Assembly (NCBI GenBank): GCA_002633005.1
Contig: NMRA01000330.1
Span: 1-62,000 of the forward strand
Direction: 5' to 3'
Length of the DNA: 62,000 nt
Source of the DNA: Phoronis australis
Lineage: Eukaryota; Phoronida; Phoronidae
The notes under the pieces: generated by a model
What the model saw: only the letters and a program-made list of their open reading frames with translations
Database searches by the model: none
Told to the model about the DNA's origin: nothing
Translations under genes and position numbers: made by a program
Shown: piece after piece, positions 12,592 through 25,400 of the stretch
Layout: each line of letters begins with the position of its first letter
How positions within the stretch are numbered: the first letter of the stretch is position 1

Positions 12592-12711
12592 GTTGAATAA
12601 CGCTAGGACCTCGCTAAAAAGCAAGACTGCGAGATTACGTGAGATACTGTCGTGTATTTTAGGTGAGAACGCGTGACTTTTTTGGCTACATTTTTCTAGG
12701 TACGGGACACC
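12592..12711. mobile_element. Short MITE, GCTAGGACCT family, inverted copy
   Basis: It begins GTTGAATAACGCTAGGACCT and runs through TCGCTAAAAAGCAAG, the reverse complement of the right part of the copy at 15035-15173. The distal end (around TTCTAGGTACGGGAC) is diverged, so the right boundary is approximate. Confidence 0.5.
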
Positions 12712-13167
12712 TACTGATCTCTACCCAGATTCCAATTTTTTGTAAACGTCGTCACTTACTACATATAAGTCACTATCTGCACCGCACTGGGATTGCCGTG
12801 TCGCAGAACCTATCGAAGCTTCCTACAGTCGGTTCCTCAGTCTTCAAAGGCAATGCCCTTAATCGACCATTGTACAAGATTAAAAAAAGAAAAAAGAAAA
12901 AAGCATGAACACAGTCCAACATGACAATACATTGGCAAATATCACGTATACACCAACACTTCTTTACAGCCAAGATTATTAAAAAAACACGGTTTACAGC
13001 TATTGTTAAAGTTCTAGTATTAAAGTATTTCCTAAAATACTGAGTCTTCAGGTGACAGCTGTGTCGACATCCGAAGCCCTGCGAACAAGTGGAGGTAAAG
13101 CACGCCACAATGGAGTCCCAACCACCGACAAATCCTGCGTCACATCAAATTCCAGGGTGCAGCTTTA

Positions 13168-13725
13168 CTAATACAAAACGCCAGTCGGTGAGCAAATGTT
13201 GCTTAATGAATAATCCACATTCGTCCCGAATCCTCCCGAGAGAGGTGACACAACGTTGAATCCGTTGTCATTCAGCCGGACATGGTAACAAAACAACCCC
13301 GCTCGGCTTGTCAACGTATGAGACTCGGGTATTGTTCCTACGGCAAGCACGCAGAGACTCTGTCGCCAGCCGAAGCCGAGCGCTAGACATGCATGCGGCG
13401 AGGTCCTATTGTCCCAGCGGAACGGAACAATAAGACGATCTGGGCTCACGCAATGGTTGTTGTTTTCGTGTTGTTGACACGTTAGGTCTTGACACTTCTG
13501 CTCATAATTTCGCCTACAAATATGCTGATCCGGCGGGAAGCGAGCATCGCCGCAGTTTTTTTTTTTGGCATGAAAAGATACCAAAATTGTTCCCACGAGG
13601 GGACGAGGCCTAATATGTTGATCCTTAACAGATTGTCCGCAACGGTCTTTTTGGGTTAGGCTTATATTGATTAAAGATACATGTCGCAGCTCCACCTTGT
13701 GGGAGTAATTATATCGATAGCACAA
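13168..13725 (-). CDS. Unrecognised 185-codon open frame
   Basis: This is one of the longest uninterrupted frames in the window and lies in a locally more CG-rich patch (about 13040-13660). I recognise no domain, signal peptide or membrane segment. A Lys run comes from a T-tract on the + strand, and the Cys/His content is high but unpatterned. I see no convincing splice junctions or neighbouring exons. It could be a chance frame in CG-rich DNA, a repeat relic, or part of an unknown gene; I favour the first two. Confidence 0.12.
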   Translation of the reverse strand: MCYRYNYSHKVELRHVSLINISLTQKDRCGQSVKDQHIRPRPLVGTILVSFHAKKKNCGDARFPPDQHICRRNYEQKCQDLTCQQHENNNHCVSPDRLIVPFRWDNRTSPHACLALGFGWRQSLCVLAVGTIPESHTLTSRAGLFCYHVRLNDNGFNVVSPLSGGFGTNVDYSLSNICSPTGVLY

Positions 13726-14335
13726 AACTTAATTTGTGTCGTATACAGGTATAGCAAATGGCAAGGGATTGGCTTAAGATTAACCAGTATAGGCATTGCA
13801 TATAATTGAGAGAGGTGGAAATATTTTTACATTCTACGTTTGTGTGTTGAAAAATGCTTTTTTGTTTCCTTTTCCTAATACCAAAAACGAACAGCAGCGT
13901 CATTCAAATTTCGTAAAGCCGTGTTCCTAAGTAATGCTTTTCAGCATCATGTCATTTTTTAAAATAAGACTTAACGAACAGTATAGTTTTGAATTTGTAA
14001 TGGTCAACCGTGCACATGTGCAGTCAAACTTTTGAAAAGTCGAAATTTAAGTAAGAAAAAATAGTGACGGGTATCGGTATTGAAACTACTTTACAAAAAA
14101 GTATGTTGTGTATTAGGAAAAAGGGCAAGGGGGTCCTGAAAATGAATGCAAGTAAGTCACACTATTTTTTCTGCAAAGTAAATGATTCCATTGCGTTTTT
14201 AATTACTGATTATTTTGGATAAACTTAGTTATATTTTGTTTTATCAATATTTTATATTTTTATAATATCCAAGTTAGTATTATAACTAACTCCAAATTAG
14301 GATTTGTTGATGCCACTATTAACAATTAGACAAAG
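13726..14335. other. Intergenic, AT-rich, no gene seen
   Basis: Only short chance frames occur here; no repeat or exon was recognised. Confidence 0.5.
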
Positions 14336-14339
14336 ACAG

Positions 14340-14675
14340 TGTTACATTTTGTGATTTTCTCACATTTAGTGACTCTTTTACACTTTCTGACTCTCTCACA
14401 ATTTCTGACTACCGCAAACTTTGATGATTCTCCTACAGTTTGTGACTCTTTTACACGTCGTGACTATCTTACACTTTGTGACTTTCTTACACGTCGTGAC
14501 TATCTTACACTTTGTGACTTTCTTACACACTGTGACTACCTCAGACTTTGAAGACTCTCCTAAGCTTTGTGACTCTCTCACACTTTGTGACTCTCTCGCA
14601 CTTTGTGACTCTATGGCACTTTGTGACTCTCACACTTTGTGACTATCTCACTTTTAGTCAATCTCCTACACTTCG
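14340..14675 (+). repeat. 18-bp minisatellite (TTTGTGACTCT core)
   Basis: A unit close to CACACTTTGTGACTCTCT is repeated about 17-18 times with variants (TTTCTTACACGTCGTGACTA, CTATGG). Because 18 bp is six codons, several frames on both strands stay open through the array and encode periodic peptides such as LCDFLT. These are not genes. Confidence 0.85.
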
Positions 14676-15034
14676 TGACGCTTTTGCTTTCGCCACAATG
14701 CGTCAGTTATAGTGTGTTGACGTTCTGTAAATGAAAACAATTTGGCTGAGGAGTTCATCTTTTCCATGTTACTTCTTTACTATCGGTAGCTGTCGGAAGA
14801 CCCGGAAGCAGCGTGTGAACAGCACTATAATTAATATTATTGGCAATCTTGCAACAATTGTAATGCTACGATGGTCGATTGCATTGTGGTCGGTCAAGAC
14901 GGAAACGTTCACAGTTCGTATTTGTTTCTGAAAGCCATGGTAATTGCTGCTTGCATCCATGTGCAGTTCAATAAATTCACTGAATGTATCAAAAGATATA
15001 AACTTTAATTCTCATTCGCAGCACTCTGACGTGC

Positions 15035-15173
15035 GTTCAGTGGACGCTAGGACCTACGCTAGGACCTAGCTAAAACCTAGTCAAAATCACGTGCTCTAAA
15101 TTAAAATACACGGCAATATCTCACGTAATCTTGCGAATTCTTGCTTTTTAGCGAGGTCCTAGCGTTACTGAAC
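15035..15173. mobile_element. Short MITE, GCTAGGACCT family, best copy
   Basis: The ends are GTTCAGTGGACGCTAGGACC on the left and AGCGAGGTCCTAGCGTTACT plus GAAC on the right, an obvious inverted pair. Within it the left arm is locally duplicated (GCTAGGACCT occurs twice). It shares ACACGGCAATATCTC with the copy at 2316. No coding capacity; no clear target-site duplication. Confidence 0.65.
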
Positions 15174-18100
15174 GGGAGACAGATTTTTCTTGTAAAAGCT
15201 TCAAGGTTTATAAACCCGGCAACCGCTATTGCGTAAAAATGCTTCCGTTTTCATAGCAAATTTAACGTGGGAAACATTTCAAACAATTGAGATCGACAGT
15301 TACAAACAAAAATATCTCTTCAGTGCTTCTAACGGTCTCGTGAATGGTTACATTTTTCAAAACATATTCTGATGTAGCGATGGTACAAAACTTGAACACA
15401 CATTAATTCAGTGCTAGACATTTTTCATTGAAAAGCGATTAGTAAAATTTCACTTGTCGGCCATGTTGTGTCCTAAATAGTTGAGATTTTAACGCGTTGC
15501 AAGAAATGATTTTACGCCATTCCACCGGGGGCCCTCCTATGTATCGTTGTTGTAATCGTAGTAGGGTTCACCAAATACAGGAAACGAGTTCCTATAGTTA
15601 AGCGAATATTGTTTGCGTTTAATCCTCTTTACTCCACGAATCGACATTGATACAGAAACGCACCTGATAATACGACATCGGACGTTGAAGTGAACGCCGT
15701 ACATGTTTTCCCAGTTTTTTCCAAAGAAATCTAGCTTTCGTTTCCATTTTCGACATTGCATCGAATCATGTATCGGTCGAAGCCTCTTCTCATTCCCGGC
15801 CACATTTCAGTCATTGTAAGAACGAGCACCGTGTAAAACAGCAAATGTTGGCATATCCAGTCTAACGTCAAAATATAGTGACAAGAAAACGTTAAAACTT
15901 CACATGAACTTGACGCGAACTTTTCTATCCGCCCGTTTGTCTCAGTGACGTACAGCGCGTCAATGCCTCAACTGGTTTCTGACAGTATTTCTGTCGAGAT
16001 CAACATTAAAACATCCACACGTAGGACAGAAATGATAGAAATTAATTTGACAATTACCTACAATTTTGTTATCGTTATAGCCATTATGTAATTACTTTAA
16101 TACTCTGAACCAAACATATATAATGCCCTATTTAAGCGGGGTGTCGTATAACGCGCAAAACAACAACGGGTGCGACTACAACGTATTTCCCTATAACTCT
16201 TGATCTGCAGGTTTATATTGCAGCATTTTTTTCAAATTCATTCGAAGTCAACCTTTTATCCCCAGAATTATGATTTATTAGCCGACAAGATGACTAATGG
16301 AAATCCAATTACTCTTATTTGATTGGACTCCGCCAAATCAACAATTTCGTTGTGAAACTACACACAATATACTGGTTCGCTGATTCGTTCTATGAACGCC
16401 GTCAGCTGACTGTTGAGCTGCTTCTGAAAAAACACTTGAAAACATAACTTCACTCATTCTTTATTTTGAAAAACATAAACGTAAACACGAGATCCGATTA
16501 CGACCAGGCCATATGCCTGCACTGGGAACAAACAATAAATGGCCGAACAAGACTGGTATTGTTCTAAGCGTTGTGTCTGCTCAGATGAGAGCAGTGAACA
16601 GGTGTCCAGGGAGGTCCTAGTTGGTGATTCGTCCCCCATCCGCCGTACGGAGAGCTGGCACATGCCTACGCCATCATCCGGGTACCATGACGAGTATTGC
16701 GCAGGCGTGACTCAAATTCAGTGTAAACAATTTCCATCAGGGCTGATTAGCGAGAACGATAATTAGAAGATATGAGTTGATAGAAAGATGATAAAAAATA
16801 TCAAATATAAAGCTTAAGAAGTGTGCGCGAGTCAGTTTCCGTTGTTTATTTTTAGTTCTTGGAGGAATTCAGAAGTGAAAACGACAACATCACCACAATA
16901 AAATATAAAATTGTTTTACATATGTTTTAGAAACTCCTTGAATGAAATTAAAGGAAGATAGTCGGTAAGTCAAATGGAGCACAGTCAAAAAAATACGTAT
17001 ACGTCAGCAACGAATCAGGATATTAAGTCTGGGATCAACTTTTTAAATTTGTTTATTTTTAGATATGCGATTTAAAAATCATGGCGTGCCCATTGCCATG
17101 GAGACGCAAACTATTGAATTAAAACCGAAATTACGTGCTCCTATATTATGACGAAAAGGGTCTACTTTTTAGCAGGTTTTAGAAATTATTACACTCAAAG
17201 ATTCGCATGAGTGGGTCACAGAAGTATGCACGAACAAGTTTGTAGACAGTCTTTTGAAATCGCCTTCATAAACCAATGTCTGCTTTATTGAATAAATAAG
17301 GTTATTATCTAAAGATCTCTAACCATCGTCAGATAACAGTGAATAGTTATTTACGATGTAAATACGACTACTGCTAATGTAAACCTAGGCACGTGGGCCG
17401 GTATTGTGCTGTGATAAAGTGTCGAATTAATCCCATATTAACAAGTCGTAATGACAAAGGCGAGAGAAATAATGTAGAATGTGTTTGGATTGACTATAAA
17501 ACACTTGCTGCACTCGTGTCAACCACTTTAACGACCTCTGCCGGACTATGACTGGATGCTGTGTTCCTTATATTGAAGGGACGATTCAGCCGCATCCCGT
17601 GTCAAAAACATTTTTATTTAGGTGACTTGCTGTTATAAAATTGGCCTCATGTTCTTCCTTATTTCGATTAGAAATGTTTCCAAGGATTGAGAAGTTCTGA
17701 CAGGTCGTCATTGCTTGAGACCACGCGCATTAGTTGTTTGTCACGGAGGGTGAGTCTCACTCGCCAACATAGTATGCCGGTCAGGAGAATTCCAGGCGAG
17801 TTACTGTAAGCAAGTTCAATTCAAACAAAGAACGTTTTGGATCTGAAAATACCCCTGCAAAGAAAATTGATGTTTTCAACGACAGAATATGGGCGTTTAT
17901 GGTGGCTTCAAATTAACTTTCAATATTTGTCCCGGTTATTTGGTATGCTGTTCCAAGCTTCCGCAAAATGCACATGGCGCGCGCACTGACGTTGATACCC
18001 ATACGTCAGAGACATAAAAAGGAATTTCTCGTGATTGCAGGTGGTAAAATTGCCCTAGAGGGTAAAAGCATTGTTGCTTTTGAAGGTATAAAAATTTAAG

Positions 18101-18950
18101 AATTTTAACCCTTTATGAAAGTGAAAAACCAATAGTAACAATCAGTGTTATCCATAGAGTCGCGTTATCGTTTATAGAGGCAAGTCATAATTGTTTTATA
18201 CCACAAGTCACAAGTTAATTCCACAAGATTTTGGTGAATATTTTGTATTTTTTCCTCAGACGCGTTCTTTGTATTGTTCGTGGCGCCCGCTACTCTCCTC
18301 GAGTGCCTCACAAGAAATTGAATTTTAATAGAAAGTCTATCTGAGTGTGTTCACCGAAGGTTTCCGGACAATACAATGGAGATGATACAATATAGTTTAT
18401 GAATAAATCCGAGCCCGCCCTCTGCCTTGAAGCTTTTCTTTCATTCATATTGGTTTTGTAAGGCTTGGTAGAACAGAAGCTGGGATGTGGCGCCAACGAG
18501 CCGAAATGATTCACCAATGTCGTCTGCTACACTGACGGTGTCGTCTGATCATCACTCAAAACCGACTACATACACGGGAATGGTATCACTAAAATGGACA
18601 ACAATATAATTTCATTCAGTCGCTTAGATGCTCCATTTAATTCCATTGCCAATATTCGATTTCTACCTTGCCGCCTCAGTGACTGTTCATAGTAAAAAGA
18701 TACCTCGCAAATTTGCATAACATAAGGTATGGCTGTATGAATTTATGAAACCACAAAAGCAAACTGTTCACGTTCGATCAAATTTTAATTTATAAATATA
18801 CATCAGTTATTAGTACACATCACGACATACGTGTTTACACTTGGTGTTTGAGTTTCGAGAAAAAGTCGCTCTCCTTTTAGTCACTTTATTCAGAGAACAA
18901 CTGCCACTTTCTTGACATAGGCGTCATGACACAATAGAAATCCGGATCAA
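15174..18950. other. Upstream intergenic region of Dlx
   Basis: No gene is recognised. A 75-codon + frame at 16539-16766 begins MAEQDW in an acceptable start context and overlaps a 69-codon antisense frame. I cannot support either as coding. Distal regulatory elements of Dlx may lie here, but I see no diagnostic cluster. Confidence 0.45.
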
Positions 18951-18963
18951 TTATTTACGGTTT

Positions 18964-19000
18964 GTCCAATCAGAGCCCGTTTCCGACACGTGGGCGGAGC
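18964..19000 (+). promoter_or_regulatory. Dlx proximal promoter motifs
   Basis: A CCAAT box (GTCCAATCAG, from about 18963), an E-box CACGTG (about 18987) and a GC box (GTGGGCGGAGCC) cluster about 150-180 bp upstream of the Dlx start codon. There is no clear TATA box. The transcription start is inferred to lie at about 19020-19080. Confidence 0.4.
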
Positions 19001-19146
19001 CAGGCCCCAGCGGGGTTGTACACAAATAGTTGGCATGACGGGAACACTACAAGACATTTAATCTAGTCATCTTACGGAGCAGGTACCCACTAAATACTCC
19101 GGTAATTATTGTGCAAAATTACGCATAAATAATTCAAGATTGAAAC

Positions 19147-19435
19147 ATGTTGAGTGCGGCTGCAATGGAGAGTTTGGAACAGGATATGAGCAAATCGGCC
19201 TTTATGGAAATTCAACAACAACAGATGAGCATGACTACTAACCCGTACGGACAGTCGCTTCGGTCCTCCTACCCCGGCCAGTACGTTCAACCCGAGTATG
19301 CCCCGGCCCCACATAGCCGGTATAGCTACCCCTTCAGTATGAACTCAATGTCGATGTCTCACGGAGCCTACACCCCACCGGCCCATCCGTTCCCGATGAA
19401 CCCCTACCACACAGCGTCTCCGATAGGCAGGGAAG
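19147..19435 (+). CDS. dlx: Dlx exon 1 (codons 1-96 plus 1 nt)
   Basis: An in-frame TGA directly precedes the AAC before the ATG at 19147, so translation cannot start further upstream in this exon. A second ATG at codon 7 (MESLEQ) has the stronger start context (G at -3 and +4) and could be used instead. The exon encodes [10 protein letters not shown] and the Tyr/Pro-rich activation region. It ends in phase 1 (GAA G) at donor GTAAGAAG. The open frame running on to 19572 is intronic read-through. Confidence 0.95.
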
Positions 19436-22400
19436 GTAAGAAGATTGTTTATTTTTACCTCTATTCATTAGTTCACCTCCATTCACGGTTAGTCATCCGT
19501 AAGGTCGTAGACAGTCATCAGTGTAGTTTACAAGGAAAGTCAACGTTCTATTGTGACATTCACCGTACATAGGTAGAGATGGCTCTTGCTTAGGACTTAT
19601 ATAATCTGACCTAACTGGAATTTTAATTAATTACACTCGTATTCAATCCAAATAAAACACTTACCCAGATGTGCTCACAGATTTGCTGTATTATTAAACC
19701 AAAATGATGCAGTTTACCGTTAAACGGCATAATTCGCACAAGATTATCACAATCTTCCCTAAATGTTTTAATTGGAAAATTAGAACTAATACACCACGTC
19801 CGCGATCATGATGGCTCGTTTTTCTACGACGTACGTTCCAACCGTGGTCGATAATGCTGCTCATTTCGCATTAACGTTCACACCAGCTCCCTCATTATAC
19901 GATTTAATTGTATTTAGTCATATTTCATGTTTAGCTTCACAATGTGTGATTTTTCATTTTTATTTCGACTCTTAACCCCGTAATTTGCAGGAGAACGGGT
20001 ACTTAATCCGATTTCATAATTTTTAGGCACTAGTGGATTTTATTCAATTTTTGGTCAAAGAAAATATTTTCATGACGTGATCACTTATGCAAGAGTGTTC
20101 GACGTCATTGAATTATTAAAATGACAGAAAGCCTTGCTGTTTCACTAGTCAATACATGTTTTGCAATTTCAGCATATCTTAGTGTAAGCTCTGGCTGAAC
20201 AAAACACGAATTAAAACCGTTGTTTCGCTGTAGCGTCCATTTCAAGTATGAAATATTTTTATTGCCGGGTACTTCTTGAGTAAAAATCCAAACATGGTAT
20301 AAATGACGTAATGTTCTCGTTTGCTACTCTTGCTTTCTGTTAATTCACAAAGACAACGCATTATTTACATTTGCGGGCATTACACAATCATTTTACACCA
20401 AACTGATGAAAATAAGATTCACTATACGTCACTCTTTCACCCAGTTGTCCTGTATCATACAAAGTTCCGGCTCTTGAAACACGTTGATGAGTTTTAAACA
20501 TGGCTCTGAGCTCTTATGTACCACTATTCAACATTGTTTCATCCAACTGTCTTGTAAAGTATACACGGCTCAAGACTTTAAACACAACTCCGGGTTTTTT
20601 TAACATGGTGGAGCACGGTGTTTTAATACATGTAGGGAGATAACTGTTCAACATCACTGTCACCGGCACGTCACCACTCAGGTCTGAATATTGTTTGAAA
20701 ACGTTTCTCAGAGCAACAGTTTTCCAGAATAATGTCGCATTTAACCTCAACTGTTTAAGTTTACAAAATGTGGAGAAACCTTAACAGTGAGTTATGTATA
20801 TACCCCCGTTGATATGACAAAGTTTTCATGTTATCAACAGCGCAATATGGTGGTTTATAGACAAAAGTTCGACTAGAACAAATTATTCTAAGCACAGTTC
20901 CGCTGTTTCACTGAATCGGCTCACCACCGAATGTACGCATGGCATAAAACAAACTTCATAGACATAAAGTGACACTGCTGGTTATCACGTGGCAGACTGC
21001 GCGTGCAAGTTACGTGGAATATGATGGTACCTGTTTTAGAGAATTCGGAAGTTTGTTAATTACCAATTTCGTCAAACTTGCAAGTAAAGAGTAATGCTCA
21101 CTCAAGCCTGATGGAGTCTTGCGTAATACATGGTAGTAGATCGTCGTAATAGTGTTTGCAGGAATCGCTCAAGTAAATGTGTATTGAAAGTAATCTAAAT
21201 TACAAATTAAAAGAATGACTGTCATTAGTCGGCTTCCATTATTGGTGAAACTAGCAAGTCTTTGACTTTGACAGGTATTTGGTACTTAAGACGAAAAAGA
21301 CTATTTCGTTATTGTTTATTCTAAGTCAATATTCAGCGAAAAGTTTGATAAAATGTTGATGGGTTTAACAATGACGTCGCACTAATTGCCGTTTTATTTT
21401 TTCAATGATAAATTGAAGCGAAGAAAATGTAATTAGAAAATTCACTGATGCATCTCGAACAACTAGTTTCATTCAACTATACTGTCAGCCTCTCTGGCGA
21501 TGCTTACACGAAGTAATGGGTGAAAAGCACAAGTGTACATTAAACATTCACGCTGGGATATGCCGGTATATTTGGTACGAAAGCGAAACGTGGTTGTACA
21601 CATTATTATAACCCTTCGACAATTCTCAAGCTTGTCCATACAAATGTGCAATGGTTGGCCGATGCTGTGACAGTTGGTGCGAACAGATTGAAAGTCGCCC
21701 AACGCGGGTACATCTGCGGGTGTATTCTGTGTTAGGATTCACGAACACAAACGCATAAAGCCCACCTGCGGTGCATTGGCAGGCAGTTGCCACGCTGTTG
21801 TTTTCTACGATTTGACACGATTTCCATGTCTCTCTCGCATAACTTCTAAGAAATGAGAACGGTCAAACAAACGAGCTGATAAAATCGACAGAAAACTACC
21901 TTCTGTATTTCAGAATAATAAAAAAGAAACAACACTCATTACCGTCAAATTTTCCGTATGATCGGGGTGAGAAAATGAAACTGCCAGTACATATGTTTGA
22001 GACTAGTGCATTTTTTGCCTTTATCACTAATATCAAAAATTAGAATCGTGCGGGTTTGCCATGTGTCTTAAATTGTCCTTTTTGTTGTTAACAGAAGAAC
22101 AATTATTACAATACATGACACCGCTGGCGATAACGAAGAAATATTGAAAATGTTTTCCTACCCGTATTCAAACTTATGCTGCACACGCCTTCCGAAGACA
22201 CACAAAATATTAATTAAGGTTTAACACGTTGTTAAGATTCTCATAAGTGTTTTAACGCGCCATTCTCAAACGACCTGTTGCGTCTGCTAATTGGCAGAAA
22301 TTAATTGAAAAATTATTGCTTCAATTGATTATTTCGTTCATTAACCGCCTAATAAAATATTAATCACTGACTAGGGATTGGGTTTTTACAAATTCACAAT

Positions 22401-25400
22401 TTTTACATACTATACTTGAAATATCGAGATAAAGATTATTTTCATTTTGTGAAATGGGTATTTATGTTAAAATTCAATGTTCTGTGGTTTGATTTTCTCT
22501 AGGTATTGCGTCATGAAGCAAAAACAATATTTGGTTATCTTTTAATGCTCAAACACAGCTAAAGTTTTGTTTTGCGAAGTCAACCCAACTAATGGTGTGT
22601 CCTGTATTTTTTCTGTTCATCAACTTAATATTTGTTGTGTAAATTTTCCACTATTCCCTTGCTTTAAATTCGATGTTACAATAAATATTGGACAATCCTC
22701 TCAACTGTTAGCGGTGTGTAATGATCAGTCTCCAGACACGGTGATTGAGGAGTTGTTGTTCACGACCAACTCCTGTTTTCCACGGGAGACATTTGGCTCT
22801 TGAACTACTGATCACGATATTGTTTATGTTGAACCAGATAAAGCAAAGTTTCTGCTCTAGCGCACTTCACGTGAACAAACTTAGGATGGTAAAATTTACC
22901 TAGTTTTAATTACATTCTAAACACACAAAAACGTTGTCGTTTTAAGGAACCTGGAGCGACTTTTGTGCATTTTGACCTTGTGTCTGTCTTTTATGGAATT
23001 TAAATATTTTTGACTTGACAAGTGGGATAATTGCGTCACTCTCAAACTATTGTTCACAGTGTCAATTTGACTCCAGGTAGCGTGACATCGCTCCTGTTAC
23101 CCACATTGACGCAACAGGACCCATCACGCGAAACGCGAATAACGCATTGAAGCGGTAATGTGCGAAGCTAGGACCATTATCACGTGACGTTTAAGAAAAT
23201 TTGGCGTTGGTCCGTTTTATAAAAAAATGCCAGGCCTGCATTTTATCTCCTCCGGCAGCACTCTTTTTGTTCTCGTCACGTGCGTGTGCTTGATCGATTG
23301 TCGAAGTAAAGCTTAACCGCACCATAAATTGTGACTGCAGATTGGATGGCAGCTGCCGTGAGTGAGCAGTTGACGTAATTGGGCAATGGTGGCCTTATGT
23401 GCATACGGGAGAACTGAGATAAGAAAAGCGAGTACGTCGCAAACTTCATAGGCAACTATAGTATTCCCACATTTTATCATTATAAACAACTTAATAAAGT
23501 TTTGGTCCAACGACGTTGTTCTTTTGTGTAAAAGTTTACCCTCAATGACGTTTTTCCTACAAGAAATTTTGGCAATCCCTGACATGAGAGTATGCTTGGA
23601 TTTCCCCCACAATAAATACAATGATCTACTTGTATCTAGAGGTTATAATTTTTTGAACAATTGAACACTTAGCGTTTTTCTTCGCTGGCACTAGGTTGAC
23701 AATTGGCCTAAAACGCATCCGTCGACTGTCTTCAATATTATTGTAATATTCTGTGATCACTGTGTTTCCTGGAACTGGCCCTGTGAAGGGATAGTACCGG
23801 TGAACCAGGTGAATGGCGAACTGGTGGCGTCGGGATTTCTTGATAGCCGACAAATATTGTGGTCATTAGAGGGGAAATAAAAACAAACAACACGTCTTGT
23901 TACGAAGAAGGCAACTCCAACGCAACGAGTTTTCTCAAATTAAAAGAGTCCCTGTCATGGTATCATAATATTGATGTTTACGAGAGCGCAAAATTCACGT
24001 ATACTATGCCGTTCTTTTCGGTGGTAATCTGCTTATAAAACCGATCTCACCCGAGCATGAAATCGAGAACCAGGTATTAAAAGGCGGATTGTCCTCTTAC
24101 GTCTGTCACGTCCGTGTAAGACGCATTGTGCAGGAGGATAGAGTTTTGATAAGAATTTAGCCTGATTATACTGAGTAGCTCGTATGGCAGCTCAACATGC
24201 GATGGCTCTGAGGGTGTCCTTATGTATGACGACAAGGGGATTTAACGCGGGACAGTTTATCACACCTCAAAGACGAGTGACAAAACGGTCAGACATCGCC
24301 ACGTCTGCCCATGTCTGTTCCCATAAACGAAATTGTGAACCAGCGTATGACCAAATATTGGAGCATAATGAAATCCGAATGATAGAAAGTATTTTCGAGT
24401 ACTATAAAATCAATCCGTGCTCTTCACAACGAAATGATAACCGCATTACACCCGACCATCCCTACTAATTTTAATATGTCTATTAATCCTTGAGTTAACC
24501 TTTCTTCTTCAGAAAAATCCGACGACCAACTAAGGCTAAATGGAAAAGGAAAGAAAATGCGCAAACCGCGCACGATATATTCTAGTCTTCAACTTCAACA
24601 GCTCAATCGACGCTTCCAGCGCACCCAGTACCTAGCCTTGCCCGAGAGGGCCCAGTTGGCGGCCTCGCTAGGTTTGACACAGACCCAGGTACGTAGTTAC
24701 GTTGAGAAGAAAACTTGACTGTCGCCTGGTTTTAATTATTGACTCACAAAACGAAACCCGACGCCTTGGAGTACATATTCTGTTACGCATCTAGAAGAAA
24801 TAGATTTGAATTTGTATTGCAAGTCGTAATCTTTAAACGTTTGACAGATTTTGATATTTAACGCACGCATATCAACGTGATGTAGAAATGAGCTATTAAG
24901 CAGAGGCTTCGACAAAGCCGAAATGCATTTCCACTGAACGTGAATGCTTTGAAATGATAATCAAAACTTGAAATCGCCAAACATTTTTAACTTAAACGAT
25001 TTCAAAGTTTTCCAAGTCAACCGTGGTGTGTTGAACACACGAAACGTATTTTCTGGACGGCAAAACGTCTATTATTTCATTTTATTTTTATCTTAAAAGC
25101 TCAACATCGATGTTCACTCATCGTCGTGTATCCTTTTCCCCTTGAAAACTGTCATTGGACCGCGATTTGGGTAGTATCCCCCCGGCTTTTTCTCAGTTGC
25201 AAGTACATCCAAGGAACAATATTCTCGTATTGTCGAAGTCGTTTTCGGTACTCATATCCGGGCAAGAGTCACTTACAGTGGTTGCAGACTTGGAATCTTT
25301 GTAACAACGCTATTTCATAATCCAAGAGAGGGGTTGTCCGTCACCACTGGTGTTTCATATGTAAGTTATCCAATGGAATCTGTCTTCGTGTGTCCTCATT

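Noticed and set aside
14339-14642. Overlapping frames on both strands with periodic LCD-type peptides
   Set aside because: They are translations of the 18-bp minisatellite, whose unit length is a multiple of three.
16539-16766. 75-codon + frame starting MAEQDW upstream of Dlx
   Set aside because: No family resemblance, no splice or promoter context, and an equally open antisense frame; support is too weak for a gene call.
24184-24468. 94-codon frame just upstream of Dlx exon 2
   Set aside because: It lies wholly in intron 1, has no domain or splice junction of its own, and its base composition matches the surrounding intron.
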